64,000 bases of DNA from Chromohalobacter canadensis (GTDB taxonomy: Bacteria > Pseudomonadota > Gammaproteobacteria > Pseudomonadales > Halomonadaceae). The notes under the pieces were generated by a model. The model had not been told where the DNA came from. It did no database searches and saw only the letters and a list, made by a program, of their open reading frames with translations. Positions within the stretch are counted from its first letter, which is position 1, and the number at the start of each line of letters is the position of its first letter. The position numbers were made by a program, and so were the translations under genes. Positions 27,439 through 36,137 of this stretch are shown here, one piece after another. The DNA lies in contig NZ_JAJQJH010000001.1 of assembly GCF_029544075.1 (NCBI RefSeq), positions 620,001 through 684,000 on the forward strand. The letters run 5' to 3'.

Positions 27439-29109
27439 ATGACCGGTACCACCGCTACCACCATCAACACGCGCCTTCCATTACGGCAGGTCTGGCCCGA
27501 CGCGTTTGTCGAACGCTACCGCGCTGCGGGCTACTGGCGGGGTGAGACATTGCCCGGCTTTCTGCGCGAGCGGGCCGAGCGCTTCACGCATGACGTGGCG
27601 GTGGTGGCCGGTGAGACGCGCTATACCTATGGCCAGCTCTGGCAGGAGGCCGAACGCATCGGCGGGGGGCTGCTCACGCTCGGTCTGCGTCCCGGCGACC
27701 GTGTGGTGGTGCAACTGGGCAACGTCGCCGAGTTCGTCACCGTGGTGTGCGGCCTGTTCCGCGCCGGATTAATTCCGGTCTATGCGCTGCCGGCGCACCG
27801 CATCACCGAGATCGTCCATTTCGTCCGCAGGGCCGAGGCCAGCGCCTACGTGACGGCGGCGCGTTATGAAGGATTCGACTACCGCAGTCTGGCTCGCGAA
27901 CTGCGCGCCGAGGTGCCGACGGTACAACAGGTGGTGATTGCCGGCGAGGCCGAGGAGTTCACTGCCCTGGCCGAGCTGGCCGGCGACACCAGCGCACTGC
28001 CGGGCGATTCGGACCCGCAGGCGGTCGCCTTCCTGCAGATTTCCGGCGGCAGCACCGGCTTGTCCAAGCTGATTCCGCGCACCCACGACGACTACATCTA
28101 TTCGTTTCGCGCCAGCAATGAAATCTGCGCCATCGACCGCGACAGCGTCTACCTGGTGGCATTGCCCGCCGCCCACAACTTTCCGATGAGTTCGCCGGGG
28201 TGGCTGGGCGCCTTGTATGCGGGGGCTCGCGTGGTACTCAGCCCCGGCCCGGGGCCGGATATCGCCTTTCCGCTGTTGGCCCGTGAGAAGGTGACCTGCG
28301 TCGGTCTGGTGCCGCCGCTAGCGTTGTTGTGGGCCGATGCGGCCGCCGAGAGCCGCCACGACCTGTCGAGCCTGCGCGTGGTCCAAGTGGGTGGTGCCAA
28401 GCTGGTGCCGGAGGCGGCGCGGCGGGTGGCCAAGGGATTGGACTGCCGGTTGCAGCAGGTCTTCGGCATGGCCGAGGGGCTGGTCAACTACACGCGACTG
28501 AGTGATCCCGACGACGTCGTACTCAACACCCAGGGACGGCCGATCAGCCCGGACGACGAGGTGCTCGTCGTCGACGATCACGGCGAGCCGGTGCCCGAGG
28601 GAGCGGCGGGGCACCTGCTGGTGCGCGGGCCCTACACCATCCGCGCCTACCACAACGACGACACCGCCAATGCGCGCAGCTTCACCGAGGACGGCTACTA
28701 CCGCACCGGCGACATGGTGCAGCGCCTGCCCGGCGGCTATCTCGTGGTCCAGGGCCGGGCGACCGATCACATCAACCGCGCTGGCGAGAAAATCTCGGCG
28801 GAGGAGATCGAGGATCACCTGCTGGCTCACCCCGCGGTCTTCGATGCGGCGGTGGTCTCGATTCCCGACGACTATCTCGGCGAGCGCAGTTGCGCCTTCG
28901 TCATCGCCCGCGGCGAGCGCCCCCGCGCCGTCGCACTGAAGGCCTGGGTGCGCGAGCAGGGGCTGGCGGCCTTCAAGGTCCCGGACCAGATCGAGTTCGT
29001 CGATGCCTTCGGCACCACGGCGGTCGGCAAGATCAGCCGCCGCGAGCTGCGCGCCCAGCTACGCGAGCACTTTCTTGATCGACAGAATCAAGATGAGGAG
29101 AGGATTTGA
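27439..29109 (+). CDS. entE: 2,3-dihydroxybenzoate-AMP ligase (EntE/DhbE)
   Basis: Activates 2,3-dihydroxybenzoate as the acyl-adenylate and loads it on the aryl carrier protein. The 556-residue protein has the phosphate-binding loop [10 protein letters not shown] (201-210), the DHB-pocket segment [10 protein letters not shown] (245-254) typical of this subgroup, YYRTGDMV and the late lysine in [12 protein letters not shown] 27439 follows CCGAGGAT; the longer upstream frame lies within entC. Its TGA overlaps the entB ATG. Confidence 0.94.
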   Translation: MTGTTATTINTRLPLRQVWPDAFVERYRAAGYWRGETLPGFLRERAERFTHDVAVVAGETRYTYGQLWQEAERIGGGLLTLGLRPGDRVVVQLGNVAEFVTVVCGLFRAGLIPVYALPAHRITEIVHFVRRAEASAYVTAARYEGFDYRSLARELRAEVPTVQQVVIAGEAEEFTALAELAGDTSALPGDSDPQAVAFLQISGGSTGLSKLIPRTHDDYIYSFRASNEICAIDRDSVYLVALPAAHNFPMSSPGWLGALYAGARVVLSPGPGPDIAFPLLAREKVTCVGLVPPLALLWADAAAESRHDLSSLRVVQVGGAKLVPEAARRVAKGLDCRLQQVFGMAEGLVNYTRLSDPDDVVLNTQGRPISPDDEVLVVDDHGEPVPEGAAGHLLVRGPYTIRAYHNDDTANARSFTEDGYYRTGDMVQRLPGGYLVVQGRATDHINRAGEKISAEEIEDHLLAHPAVFDAAVVSIPDDYLGERSCAFVIARGERPRAVALKAWVREQGLAAFKVPDQIEFVDAFGTTAVGKISRRELRAQLREHFLDRQNQDEERI

Positions 29110-29744
29110 TGGGACTCCCGACAATATCCGGCTACGCCTTGCCGACCCCGGACGAACTGCCGGCGCCGCGTGCGCCGTGGCGGCCGGAGACGCCGCGCAT
29201 GGCGCTGCTGGTGCATGACATGCAGCGCTACTTTCTTGCCGCCTTCGAGGCGGAGGCGGCGCCGCTGGCACCGGCGATCGCCAATCTGGTGCGCCTGATC
29301 GCGCATTGCCGCCGTCTTGACGTGCCGATCTTCTACTCCGCCCAGCGTGGCGATCAGGACCGGCGCGACCGTGGCCTGCAGGCCGACCTGTGGGGACCCG
29401 GCATGCGCGCGGTGGCTGAGCACGAAGCGATCGTCGAGGCGCTGGCGCCGACTGCCGACGACCACGTGTTGGTCAAGCATCGCTACAGCGCCTTTCAACG
29501 CAGCAATCTGGAGACGCTGCTGCGGGTGCGCGGGCGCGATCAGTTGCTGATTACCGGCGTCTACGCGCACATCGGTTGTGCGGCGACGGCGATGGAGGCG
29601 TTCCAGCGCGACTTCGAACCCTTTGTCGCCGCCGATGCGTTGGCTGATTTCTCGCGGGTCGACCACGACCAGGCCTTGCACTGGATCGCCCGTACCTGCG
29701 GTGTGCCGATGACGACGCAACAGCTATTGGAGACCCTGCAATGA
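29109..29744 (+). CDS. entB: Isochorismatase, stand-alone (EntB N-terminal domain)
   Basis: Hydrolyses isochorismate to 2,3-dihydro-2,3-dihydroxybenzoate and pyruvate. The 211-residue protein has the catalytic D37 (LLVHDMQRYF), the lysine segment VKHRYSAFQRSNLETLL and LLITGVYAHIGC. Unlike E. coli EntB, it ends before the carrier domain, which is encoded separately by the next gene. It overlaps both neighbours (TGATG and ATGA). Confidence 0.92.
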   Translation: MGLPTISGYALPTPDELPAPRAPWRPETPRMALLVHDMQRYFLAAFEAEAAPLAPAIANLVRLIAHCRRLDVPIFYSAQRGDQDRRDRGLQADLWGPGMRAVAEHEAIVEALAPTADDHVLVKHRYSAFQRSNLETLLRVRGRDQLLITGVYAHIGCAATAMEAFQRDFEPFVAADALADFSRVDHDQALHWIARTCGVPMTTQQLLETLQ

Positions 29745-29998
29745 CGACCGACAACGCATCGCTGACCCTGGAGCGCCTGCGCGACGATGTGGCGCGGATG
29801 CTCGGGGAGTCGCCGGAGATGATCGGCGACGACGAGAACCTGCTGAACTACGGCCTGGATTCGATGCGCATGCTCAACCTGGCCTCGCAGTGGAGCGGCG
29901 AGGGCATCGAGCTGCAGTTCGCCGACCTGGCCGTATCCCCGACGCTGATCGACTGGTGGCAACTGGTACAGCGCCAGCGGCACCGGAACGGGGGGTGA
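29741..29998 (+). CDS. Aryl carrier protein for 2,3-dihydroxybenzoate
   Basis: An 85-residue carrier protein with the phosphopantetheine site NYGLDSMRML (S41). It is equivalent to the C-terminal domain of EntB or VibB, here as an independent gene. EntE should load it with 2,3-dihydroxybenzoate for transfer by the NRPS condensation domain. It overlaps the isochorismatase gene (ATGA) and ends 2 bases before the NRPS ATG. No EntD-type phosphopantetheinyl transferase is present in the window. Confidence 0.9.
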   Translation: MTTDNASLTLERLRDDVARMLGESPEMIGDDENLLNYGLDSMRMLNLASQWSGEGIELQFADLAVSPTLIDWWQLVQRQRHRNGG

Positions 29999-30000
29999 CG

Positions 30001-31041
30001 ATGCATCGCTCCGACGGCGAGCCGTACCCGCTGACCGAAGCGCAGGCCGGGCTCTGGTACGCGCAGCGCCTGGACCCGGACAATCCGGCGTTCAACACCG
30101 CGCATGCCCTGTGGATCGAAGGCGACCTGGATGTCGCGGCCTTTGCTCGGGCCGCCGATCGTGCGGCGGCCGAGGCCGAGGCATTGGCGTTGCGGATGGA
30201 CGACAGCGAGGCGGTTCCCCGCCAATGGGTGGACGACGCGTGCCGGCCGGCGATCGAGCGCGTCGACCTGTCCACCCGCGACGATCCCGACGCCGTGGCG
30301 CGCGAGATTATGCGCGGCGACCGCCTGACCCCGATCGATCCCACGCGCGAACGGCTGGCGCGGCAATGCTTGCTGATGCTGGGGCCGAAGCGCTTCGTCT
30401 GGTACCTGCGCGTGCACCACTTCGCCACCGACGGCTACGGGATGGCCTTGTTCGGCGAACGCGTCGCCGAACTTTACGCCTCGACGGAGGGCGGCGCGCC
30501 GCTGGCCCCGCTGGCGCAGGTGCTTGACGAAGACGCGGCCTATCGGCAATCCGAACGCCGCGGACGCGACGCGGCCTACTGGCGCGAGACGATGGCCGAG
30601 GCACCGCCGCCCACCGGACTGGAAGCCGGCCCGGAGACCGCGGCGGACGACTGTCGGCGTCTGATTCGGCCTATCGACACGACGCTGCGCGAGGGCCTGC
30701 TCGCCTTGGCCGAATCCCTCGGCCAGCCCTGGCCGGACGTGCTGACCGCACTGACCGCCGAATACTGCCGGCGGCATGCCGATGCCGCCGAAACGGTGAT
30801 CGGCGTCCCCTGCATGGGACGCCTGGGCAGCGCCTCGGCGCGGGTGCCGGCGAGCTCAAGCGCGGCCGTCGTCACGGTCGCTATCGCGGCGAGCAGTTGC
30901 GCCGCGACCTCGGCCGGGTCGGTGCCCGGCGGCGCCTGTACGGGCCGTTGGTCAACGTGCAGCCGTTTTACCGGCCGCTGCGCCTGGCGGGGATGCGAAC
31001 CCGCCTGGAGATCCTCTGCACCGGCCCGATCGACGACGTGA
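30001..31041 (+). CDS. entF: EntF-type NRPS, 5' fragment: condensation domain truncated by deletion/frameshift
   Basis: The ATG directly follows the carrier gene and opens an NRPS condensation domain (YPLTEAQAGLWYAQRLDPDNPAFN) with an intact HHFATDG active site (139-145). Homology runs to GRLGSASARVPA (residue 284, about base 30852). After that the frame encodes low-complexity nonsense to a stop at 31041. The true continuation (ELKRGRRHGRYRGEQLRRDLG) is in another frame directly after the break. By comparison with EntF about 27-28 residues are missing, including the C5-like NVLPLR-type segment. This fits a deletion of roughly 82-85 bases (1 modulo 3). As read it is a broken gene; a sequencing error alone would not explain the missing residues. 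Confidence 0.75.
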   Translation: MHRSDGEPYPLTEAQAGLWYAQRLDPDNPAFNTAHALWIEGDLDVAAFARAADRAAAEAEALALRMDDSEAVPRQWVDDACRPAIERVDLSTRDDPDAVAREIMRGDRLTPIDPTRERLARQCLLMLGPKRFVWYLRVHHFATDGYGMALFGERVAELYASTEGGAPLAPLAQVLDEDAAYRQSERRGRDAAYWRETMAEAPPPTGLEAGPETAADDCRRLIRPIDTTLREGLLALAESLGQPWPDVLTALTAEYCRRHADAAETVIGVPCMGRLGSASARVPASSSAAVVTVAIAASSCAATSAGSVPGGACTGRWSTCSRFTGRCAWRGCEPAWRSSAPARSTT

Positions 31042-33947
31042 CGTTTGGCTTCCGGGGGGACGCGAAGGCTGCGCTGGATCTGGAGATCGAGGCCAATCCG
31101 GCGCTCTACACGCGGGATCAGGTCAAGGCGCATGCGGCACGCTTGCCGGCGTTTTTGGCTGCTGCGCTCGAGACTCATGCCCAGGGCGGCAAGCCTTGCG
31201 ACGTGCCGTTGGCGACTCCGGACGAGGCCCGCCGCTACCTTTACGAGGTCAACGCCACCGCGCGCCCGGTGGCAGATACCACCCTGGTGGCGCTCGTCGA
31301 GGCGACGATGGCGGCACTACCGCAGGCCATTGCCCTGGAATATGCCGGAAACGCGCTGAGTTACGCTCAGCTCGAACGGCGTACGCGGGCACTGGCGCTG
31401 CAACTGCGCGAGCACGGTGTGGGGCGTGAATCGATGGTCGCCGTGGCGCTACCGCGCTCGCTGGAGCTGGTGATCGCGCTGGTGGCCGTGCAGCGGGCCG
31501 GGGCGGCTTATCTGCCGTTGGATTTGGCCCACCCCGATGATCGCCTGCGGCGTATTCTCGATTCGGCGCGTCCGGCCTGCGTCCTGGCCTGGGCCGATGA
31601 AACCGCGCGTTTCGGCGATTGGCCGCTATTGCCGCCGCCGCAGTGGCAGCACGCGAACGAGTCCGCGCTGGATGCCGGCCCGCGTCCCGAAGATGCCGCC
31701 TACGTGATCTACACGTCCGGCTCCACCGGCGAACCCAAGGGCGTCGTGATCGAGCATCGCGCCATCGTCAATCGCCTGGTGTGGATGCGCGAGCACTTTG
31801 GCTTTTGTAACGGCAGCGGCAGCGGCAGTGGCAGCGACGAGTGCATCCTGCAGAAAACGCCGGTGACCTTCGACGTCTCCGTGTGGGAATTCTTCCTGCC
31901 GTTGCTGGCCGGGGCGACGCTGGTGGTGGCGCCGCCCGACGCGCATCGCGACCCCCGGGCGATCGCCCGACTGATCCGCGAGCAGGGCATCACCACGCTG
32001 CACTTCGTGCCGTCGATGCTGGCGGCGTTTTTGGCCGTGCCCGAGGCACGGGGACTGGGACTACGGCGGGTGTTCGTCAGCGGCGAGGCGCTGGACGCCG
32101 CCCTGCGCGACCGCTTCCATGACACCATCGACGCAGAGCTGTTCAATCTCTACGGTCCGACCGAGGCCGCCGTGGACGTGAGCTGGTGGCCGGCCGGGCG
32201 CGACGACGACTCGCGGCCGGTACCGATCGGCTTTCCCGTGTGGAACACCCGGTTGTACGTACTCGACGAGCGGATGCGGCCGCTGCCGCCCGGCGTGGCC
32301 GGCGATCTCTATCTCGGCGGCGTGCAACTGGCACGCGGCTATCTCGGGCGCCCCGAGCTGACCGCCGAGCGCTTCATCGACGATCCCTTCGTCACCGGCG
32401 GGCGTCTCTATCGCAGCGGTGACGTGGCGCGCTGGCGGCCGGATGGCGTGGTCGAATTCCTTGGCCGCGGCGATGACCAGGTCAAGCTGCGCGGCCTGCG
32501 CATCGAACTGGGCGAGATCGAGGCCGCGCTGCTTTCGGCGCCGGACGTGACGCGCGCGGAAGTGCTGCTGCGCAAGGACCTCCCCGGCGAACCGTGCCTG
32601 GTCGCCTATGTGCAGATGAATGCATCGATTCAAGCGGGCGCCCAACCAAGCGCCCAGTTCGGCGACGAACTCGATGCCGCCCGGCTGCGGGCCCACCTGG
32701 CCGCGCGGGTGCCGGACTACATGGTGCCGGCAGCGTTCGTCGCGCTGGACGACTGGCCGCTGACCGCCAACGGCAAGCTCGACCGCAAGGCGCTGCCGGC
32801 GCCGGCACTGGCCCAGGTTCAGCAGGGGCGGGCACCGCGCAGTGAGACGGAACGCGAGATGGCAGCGTTGTTTGCCCAGGTGTTGGGTAAGGGGCCTGGC
32901 GCGAGCCCTGATGAAAGTTTTGGTGAAAGCCCCGCTGAAGAGCGGTCGATTGGAGCCGACGCCGATTTCTTCGCCCTGGGGGGCGACTCGCTGTCGGCGG
33001 TTCACCTGCTGCTGGCGATCCGGCAACGCTGGAACCGGGACCTCGGCCTGGGCGTGGTGTTCTCCTCTCCGACCGTCGCGGGCCTGGCGGCACTGATCGA
33101 CACGCCGTCGGCCATGGCCGATGACGGGCTTGGCCCCTGGGTACGACTGACCCCGGACACCGCCGGCCCGGCGCCGCTTTTCGCGGTGCATCCGGCCGGC
33201 GGGATCGCCTGGAACTACCGGGACCTGGCCCGCGCCCTGATGCCACGGCGCCCGGCCTTCGGGCTGCAGTCGCCGGCACTGGACCCCTTGCAAGCGCTGC
33301 CGGCGAGCGTCGAGGCGCTGGCCGAGGCGTACGTGGCGCATGTCGTCGAGCTGCACCCGCAAGGGCCGGTGCATCTGCTCGGCTGGTCGGTCGGTGGGGT
33401 CATCGCCCAAGCCATGGCGGTACGGCTCGAGGCCCTGGGGCGCGAGGTCGGGCTGGTGGCGCTGCTGGACGCCTATCCCGCCGAATGCTGGCGCGCCGAG
33501 CCCGAACCCGATCCGGTCGCTGCCTTGCGCGCCCTGCTGGCCATCGCCGGTTACGATCCGGAGGGCCACCCGGAGCTGGACAGCCGCGAGAAGGTGGTCG
33601 CCTTCCTGCGGCGTGGCGACAGCACGCTCGGCAATCTGCCCGAGCCAGCGCTGGACGGGGTGGTGCGGGCGGTCACGGGCACCAATCGTCTGGTCCGCAA
33701 CCACTATCATGCCCGCTACGGCGGGACCCTGCTGCACCTTCGCGCCGGGCGCGACCATGCCGAGCAGCCGGATCTGCAGGCACGGCTCTGGGAGCCCCAT
33801 GCGGCGGCGGTGGAGGCGATCGAGCTGCCGCTCCTGCATGCCGAGATGACCGGCCGCGACGCCGCCGCGCGAATCGCGCCGCTACTTTCGGAGCGACTGC
33901 GCCGCTGGGATGCACAGGCCTCGACAGGAGAAACCTTATGCAACTGA
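30897..33947 (+). CDS. entF: EntF-type NRPS, 3' fragment: end of C domain, adenylation, carrier, thioesterase
   Basis: Continues the NRPS in a frame different from the 5' fragment; the first usable start is TTG 30897. Residues 1-100 finish the condensation domain (LYGPLVNVQPF). The adenylation domain spans about 130-635 with TSGSTGEPKG (273-282). Pocket segments DVSVW, LHFVPSM and YGPTEAAVDVSW match serine-activating EntF. A carrier domain follows with S698 (LGGDSLSAV). The thioesterase has S831 (GWSVGG), D858 and H981. An odd (GS)4 tract sits at 306-313. The intact protein would be about 1,340 residues and would assemble and cyclise DHB-serine units. Whether this fragment is translated alone is unknown. 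Confidence 0.8.
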   Translation: MRRDLGRVGARRRLYGPLVNVQPFYRPLRLAGMRTRLEILCTGPIDDVTFGFRGDAKAALDLEIEANPALYTRDQVKAHAARLPAFLAAALETHAQGGKPCDVPLATPDEARRYLYEVNATARPVADTTLVALVEATMAALPQAIALEYAGNALSYAQLERRTRALALQLREHGVGRESMVAVALPRSLELVIALVAVQRAGAAYLPLDLAHPDDRLRRILDSARPACVLAWADETARFGDWPLLPPPQWQHANESALDAGPRPEDAAYVIYTSGSTGEPKGVVIEHRAIVNRLVWMREHFGFCNGSGSGSGSDECILQKTPVTFDVSVWEFFLPLLAGATLVVAPPDAHRDPRAIARLIREQGITTLHFVPSMLAAFLAVPEARGLGLRRVFVSGEALDAALRDRFHDTIDAELFNLYGPTEAAVDVSWWPAGRDDDSRPVPIGFPVWNTRLYVLDERMRPLPPGVAGDLYLGGVQLARGYLGRPELTAERFIDDPFVTGGRLYRSGDVARWRPDGVVEFLGRGDDQVKLRGLRIELGEIEAALLSAPDVTRAEVLLRKDLPGEPCLVAYVQMNASIQAGAQPSAQFGDELDAARLRAHLAARVPDYMVPAAFVALDDWPLTANGKLDRKALPAPALAQVQQGRAPRSETEREMAALFAQVLGKGPGASPDESFGESPAEERSIGADADFFALGGDSLSAVHLLLAIRQRWNRDLGLGVVFSSPTVAGLAALIDTPSAMADDGLGPWVRLTPDTAGPAPLFAVHPAGGIAWNYRDLARALMPRRPAFGLQSPALDPLQALPASVEALAEAYVAHVVELHPQGPVHLLGWSVGGVIAQAMAVRLEALGREVGLVALLDAYPAECWRAEPEPDPVAALRALLAIAGYDPEGHPELDSREKVVAFLRRGDSTLGNLPEPALDGVVRAVTGTNRLVRNHYHARYGGTLLHLRAGRDHAEQPDLQARLWEPHAAAVEAIELPLLHAEMTGRDAAARIAPLLSERLRRWDAQASTGETLCN
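31812..31835 (+). repeat. Four-copy GGCAGC hexanucleotide repeat in the adenylation domain
   Basis: Four in-frame GGCAGY units encode (Gly-Ser)4 between FGFCN and DECILQKTP, where EntF has an ordinary short loop. It is likely a slippage-prone, length-variable site. Confidence 0.8.
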
Positions 33948-34708
33948 GTGGCTTCGAGAATAGGGTGGCGTTCGTCACCGGGGCCGGCGGCGGCATCGGC
34001 GCGGCGCTGGTCGGGCTGCTGCAAGCCAGCGGCAGCGTGGTGGTCGCCAGCGACCTGGCCGCGCCGGTGCTGGAGCTCAGCTCTGAGGCGCCGGCGGTCC
34101 ATGCCGAGACGCTCGATGTCACCGACTCCGGTGCGGTCGATGCGTTGGTCGAGCGGGTCGAGCGCGACATCGGGCCCATCGACATCGGCGTCAACGTCGC
34201 CGGCGTGCTGCAGTCCGGCACCATCGACACGCTCGACGACGACGAATGGCGTCGGGTCTTCGCCGTCAACGCCGACGGTGTGTTCCATGTCTCGAGGGCG
34301 TTGGCCCGGGCAATGACGCCACGCCGGCGCGGTGCCATCGTCACCGTGGGGTCCAACGCCGCCGGGGTGCCGCGCCATGCGATGGCCGCCTATGCGGCGT
34401 CCAAGGCCGCGGCGACGATGTTCACGCGCTGCCTGGGGCTGGAGCTGGCACCGCTGGGCATTCGCTGCAACATCGTCGCGCCGGGTTCGACGCTGACCCC
34501 GATGCAGACTGGTATGTGGCAGGACGACAATGGCGCCCAGCGGGTCATCGAGGGCATGCCTGGGGTCTACAAGGCGGGGATTCCGCTGGGCAAGCTGGCC
34601 ACGCCGGAAGACGTGGCCAACGCGGTGATGTTTCTGCTTTCCGACCAGGCCGGGCATATTGCCATGGGGGATCTCTATGTCGATGGCGGGGCGACGCTTC
34701 GTGCCTGA
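33938..34708 (+). CDS. entA: 2,3-dihydro-2,3-dihydroxybenzoate dehydrogenase (EntA)
   Basis: NAD-dependent short-chain dehydrogenase giving 2,3-dihydroxybenzoate. The 256-residue protein has the Rossmann motif [18 protein letters not shown], the catalytic YAASK with upstream serine (VGSNAAG) and [13 protein letters not shown] at the end. It overlaps the NRPS stop by 10 bases. ATG 33938 ([15 protein letters not shown]) follows ACAGGAGA; the long upstream frame is a shadow of the NRPS gene. Confidence 0.93.
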   Translation: MQLSGFENRVAFVTGAGGGIGAALVGLLQASGSVVVASDLAAPVLELSSEAPAVHAETLDVTDSGAVDALVERVERDIGPIDIGVNVAGVLQSGTIDTLDDDEWRRVFAVNADGVFHVSRALARAMTPRRRGAIVTVGSNAAGVPRHAMAAYAASKAAATMFTRCLGLELAPLGIRCNIVAPGSTLTPMQTGMWQDDNGAQRVIEGMPGVYKAGIPLGKLATPEDVANAVMFLLSDQAGHIAMGDLYVDGGATLRA

Positions 34709-34897
34709 GCAATAAATGGCTGCGCAGGCGAATCGCTGCGTTGCGCGGTGCTCGCAATCCTCACCTATACCCCATAGGCTTCGGTTGCTGCGCTCCGTGC
34801 GCCTTGCGGCGTGGCGACGCCCGCTTCATCCTGCTCGCCGATTTATTCGGCGTTCCCCTGGCTCGCGAGATCGTACACAGATTCTGAGCAATAAATG
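34705..34897. repeat. 14-bp direct repeats flanking a GC-rich spacer after entA
   Basis: CTGAGCAATAAATG occurs at 34705-34718, covering the entA stop codon, and again at 34884-34897. The 165 bases between them hold no convincing gene and include a GCTCGCCGATTTATTCGGC-like hairpin. This interval is the whole gap before the binding-protein gene. Confidence 0.65.
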
Positions 34898-34942
34898 CCG
34901 TGCTCGCCGGTTTATCCGCTGCCTGTTCCACGAGGAAATCCA

Positions 34943-36070
34943 ATGCGAGAAGGTTTCATGAAGCGACACGCGCGCGGTTTCGGTGCCGTTTGCGCCATCG
35001 TGCTGGTCACGCTGGCGGGGCTGCTGCCGTTGCCGGCGCTGGCCAAGGAGATCGTCGATCTGCGTGGCCGCACGGTCGAGGTGCCGGGCCAGGTCGACAG
35101 CCTGACCATCGACGACGGGCGCTTTCTGATCGCGCTGTCGCTGATCGACTCCGCTCCGGTGGATCTGCTGGCGGCCTGGCCGCGAGACATCAAACGCCTC
35201 GGCCAGGCGTCCTACGCGCGCTATCGCAAGGCGTTTCCGGCCCTGGAAACGCTACCGACGGTGGCGAGTTCGGCGGAGAACTTTGACATGGAATCGGTGC
35301 TGGCGGTGGCCCCGGACGTGGCCCTGATGTCGCTCGGCCGCGGCCCCAGCGACGCCCAGCTCGCGCAATTGGAAGCGGCCGGCATCCCGGTGGTGTTCAT
35401 CGATTTCTTCAATGATCCGTTCGCCCATCAGGCTCCCAGCCTGCGTATTCTGGGCCAACTGACCGGCCACGAGGCCCGGGCCGAGGCTTACCTCGACTTT
35501 CGCGACCGGCATCTGCGGCGGATTTCCCAGCGCGTCGCGGATATCCCCGCGGCAAAGCGGCCGAGCGTGTTCGTGGAAGCCCATGCCGGCATCACCAACG
35601 ACTGCTGTTTCTCGCCGGGCAAGGGCGGCATGGGGGACTACATCGATTTCGTCGGCGGGCATAATATCGGCGCGGACGTGCTGGAAAAGGCCGCTGGCAA
35701 GCTGAACCTGGAATACATCATCGCCAGCGATCCGCACGTCTACATCGCCACCGGCGGGCCCGATCTGCGCAAAACGGGAGGGCTGGTGCTGGGCGGAGGC
35801 GTCGATGCGCGCCGTGCGCGGAGCTCGCTGGCGAGTATTGCCCAGCGTCCAGGCATCGCCCAACTGACGGCGGTGAAGCAGGGCAACGTGCACGGCCTGG
35901 CCCACCAGTTGCTCAACTCGCCGCTCGATACCGTCGCCATCGAAGCGTTTGCCAAATGGGTTCACCCCGAAATGTTCGAGGACGTGGCCCCGAGCCGCAC
36001 CCTGGAAATGATCAATCGCCGTTTCCTGGCGGTGCCCTATGAGGGGGTAGGCTGGGTCGATCTGAAGTAG
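34943..36070 (+). CDS. Periplasmic ferric-siderophore binding protein (FepB-like)
   Basis: Substrate-binding component of an iron-siderophore ABC importer. The 375-residue protein has a signal peptide (RHARGFGAVCAIVLVTLAGLL, ends ALAKE) and a two-lobed class III fold: EVPGQVDSLTIDDGRFL, VLAVAPDVALMSLGRGPSD, GHNIGADVLEKAAGKLNLEYIIASDPHVYIATGG. ATG 34943 follows GAGGA; the in-frame ATG at 34958 is also possible. It precedes its permease and ATPase. No new Fur box was seen before it, so it may be read from the upstream operon. Confidence 0.87.
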   Translation: MREGFMKRHARGFGAVCAIVLVTLAGLLPLPALAKEIVDLRGRTVEVPGQVDSLTIDDGRFLIALSLIDSAPVDLLAAWPRDIKRLGQASYARYRKAFPALETLPTVASSAENFDMESVLAVAPDVALMSLGRGPSDAQLAQLEAAGIPVVFIDFFNDPFAHQAPSLRILGQLTGHEARAEAYLDFRDRHLRRISQRVADIPAAKRPSVFVEAHAGITNDCCFSPGKGGMGDYIDFVGGHNIGADVLEKAAGKLNLEYIIASDPHVYIATGGPDLRKTGGLVLGGGVDARRARSSLASIAQRPGIAQLTAVKQGNVHGLAHQLLNSPLDTVAIEAFAKWVHPEMFEDVAPSRTLEMINRRFLAVPYEGVGWVDLK

Positions 36071-36137
36071 GCTGGCGAGTCGGCATTCTTGGCCTGGCAT
36101 CCTTGCCGGGTGTGACTGATAGAAAGAGGCAGCTCAA

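Noticed and set aside
32061..33839. 592-codon minus-strand open frame opposite the NRPS gene
   Set aside because: Shadow of the adenylation and thioesterase coding sequence, with no domain features.
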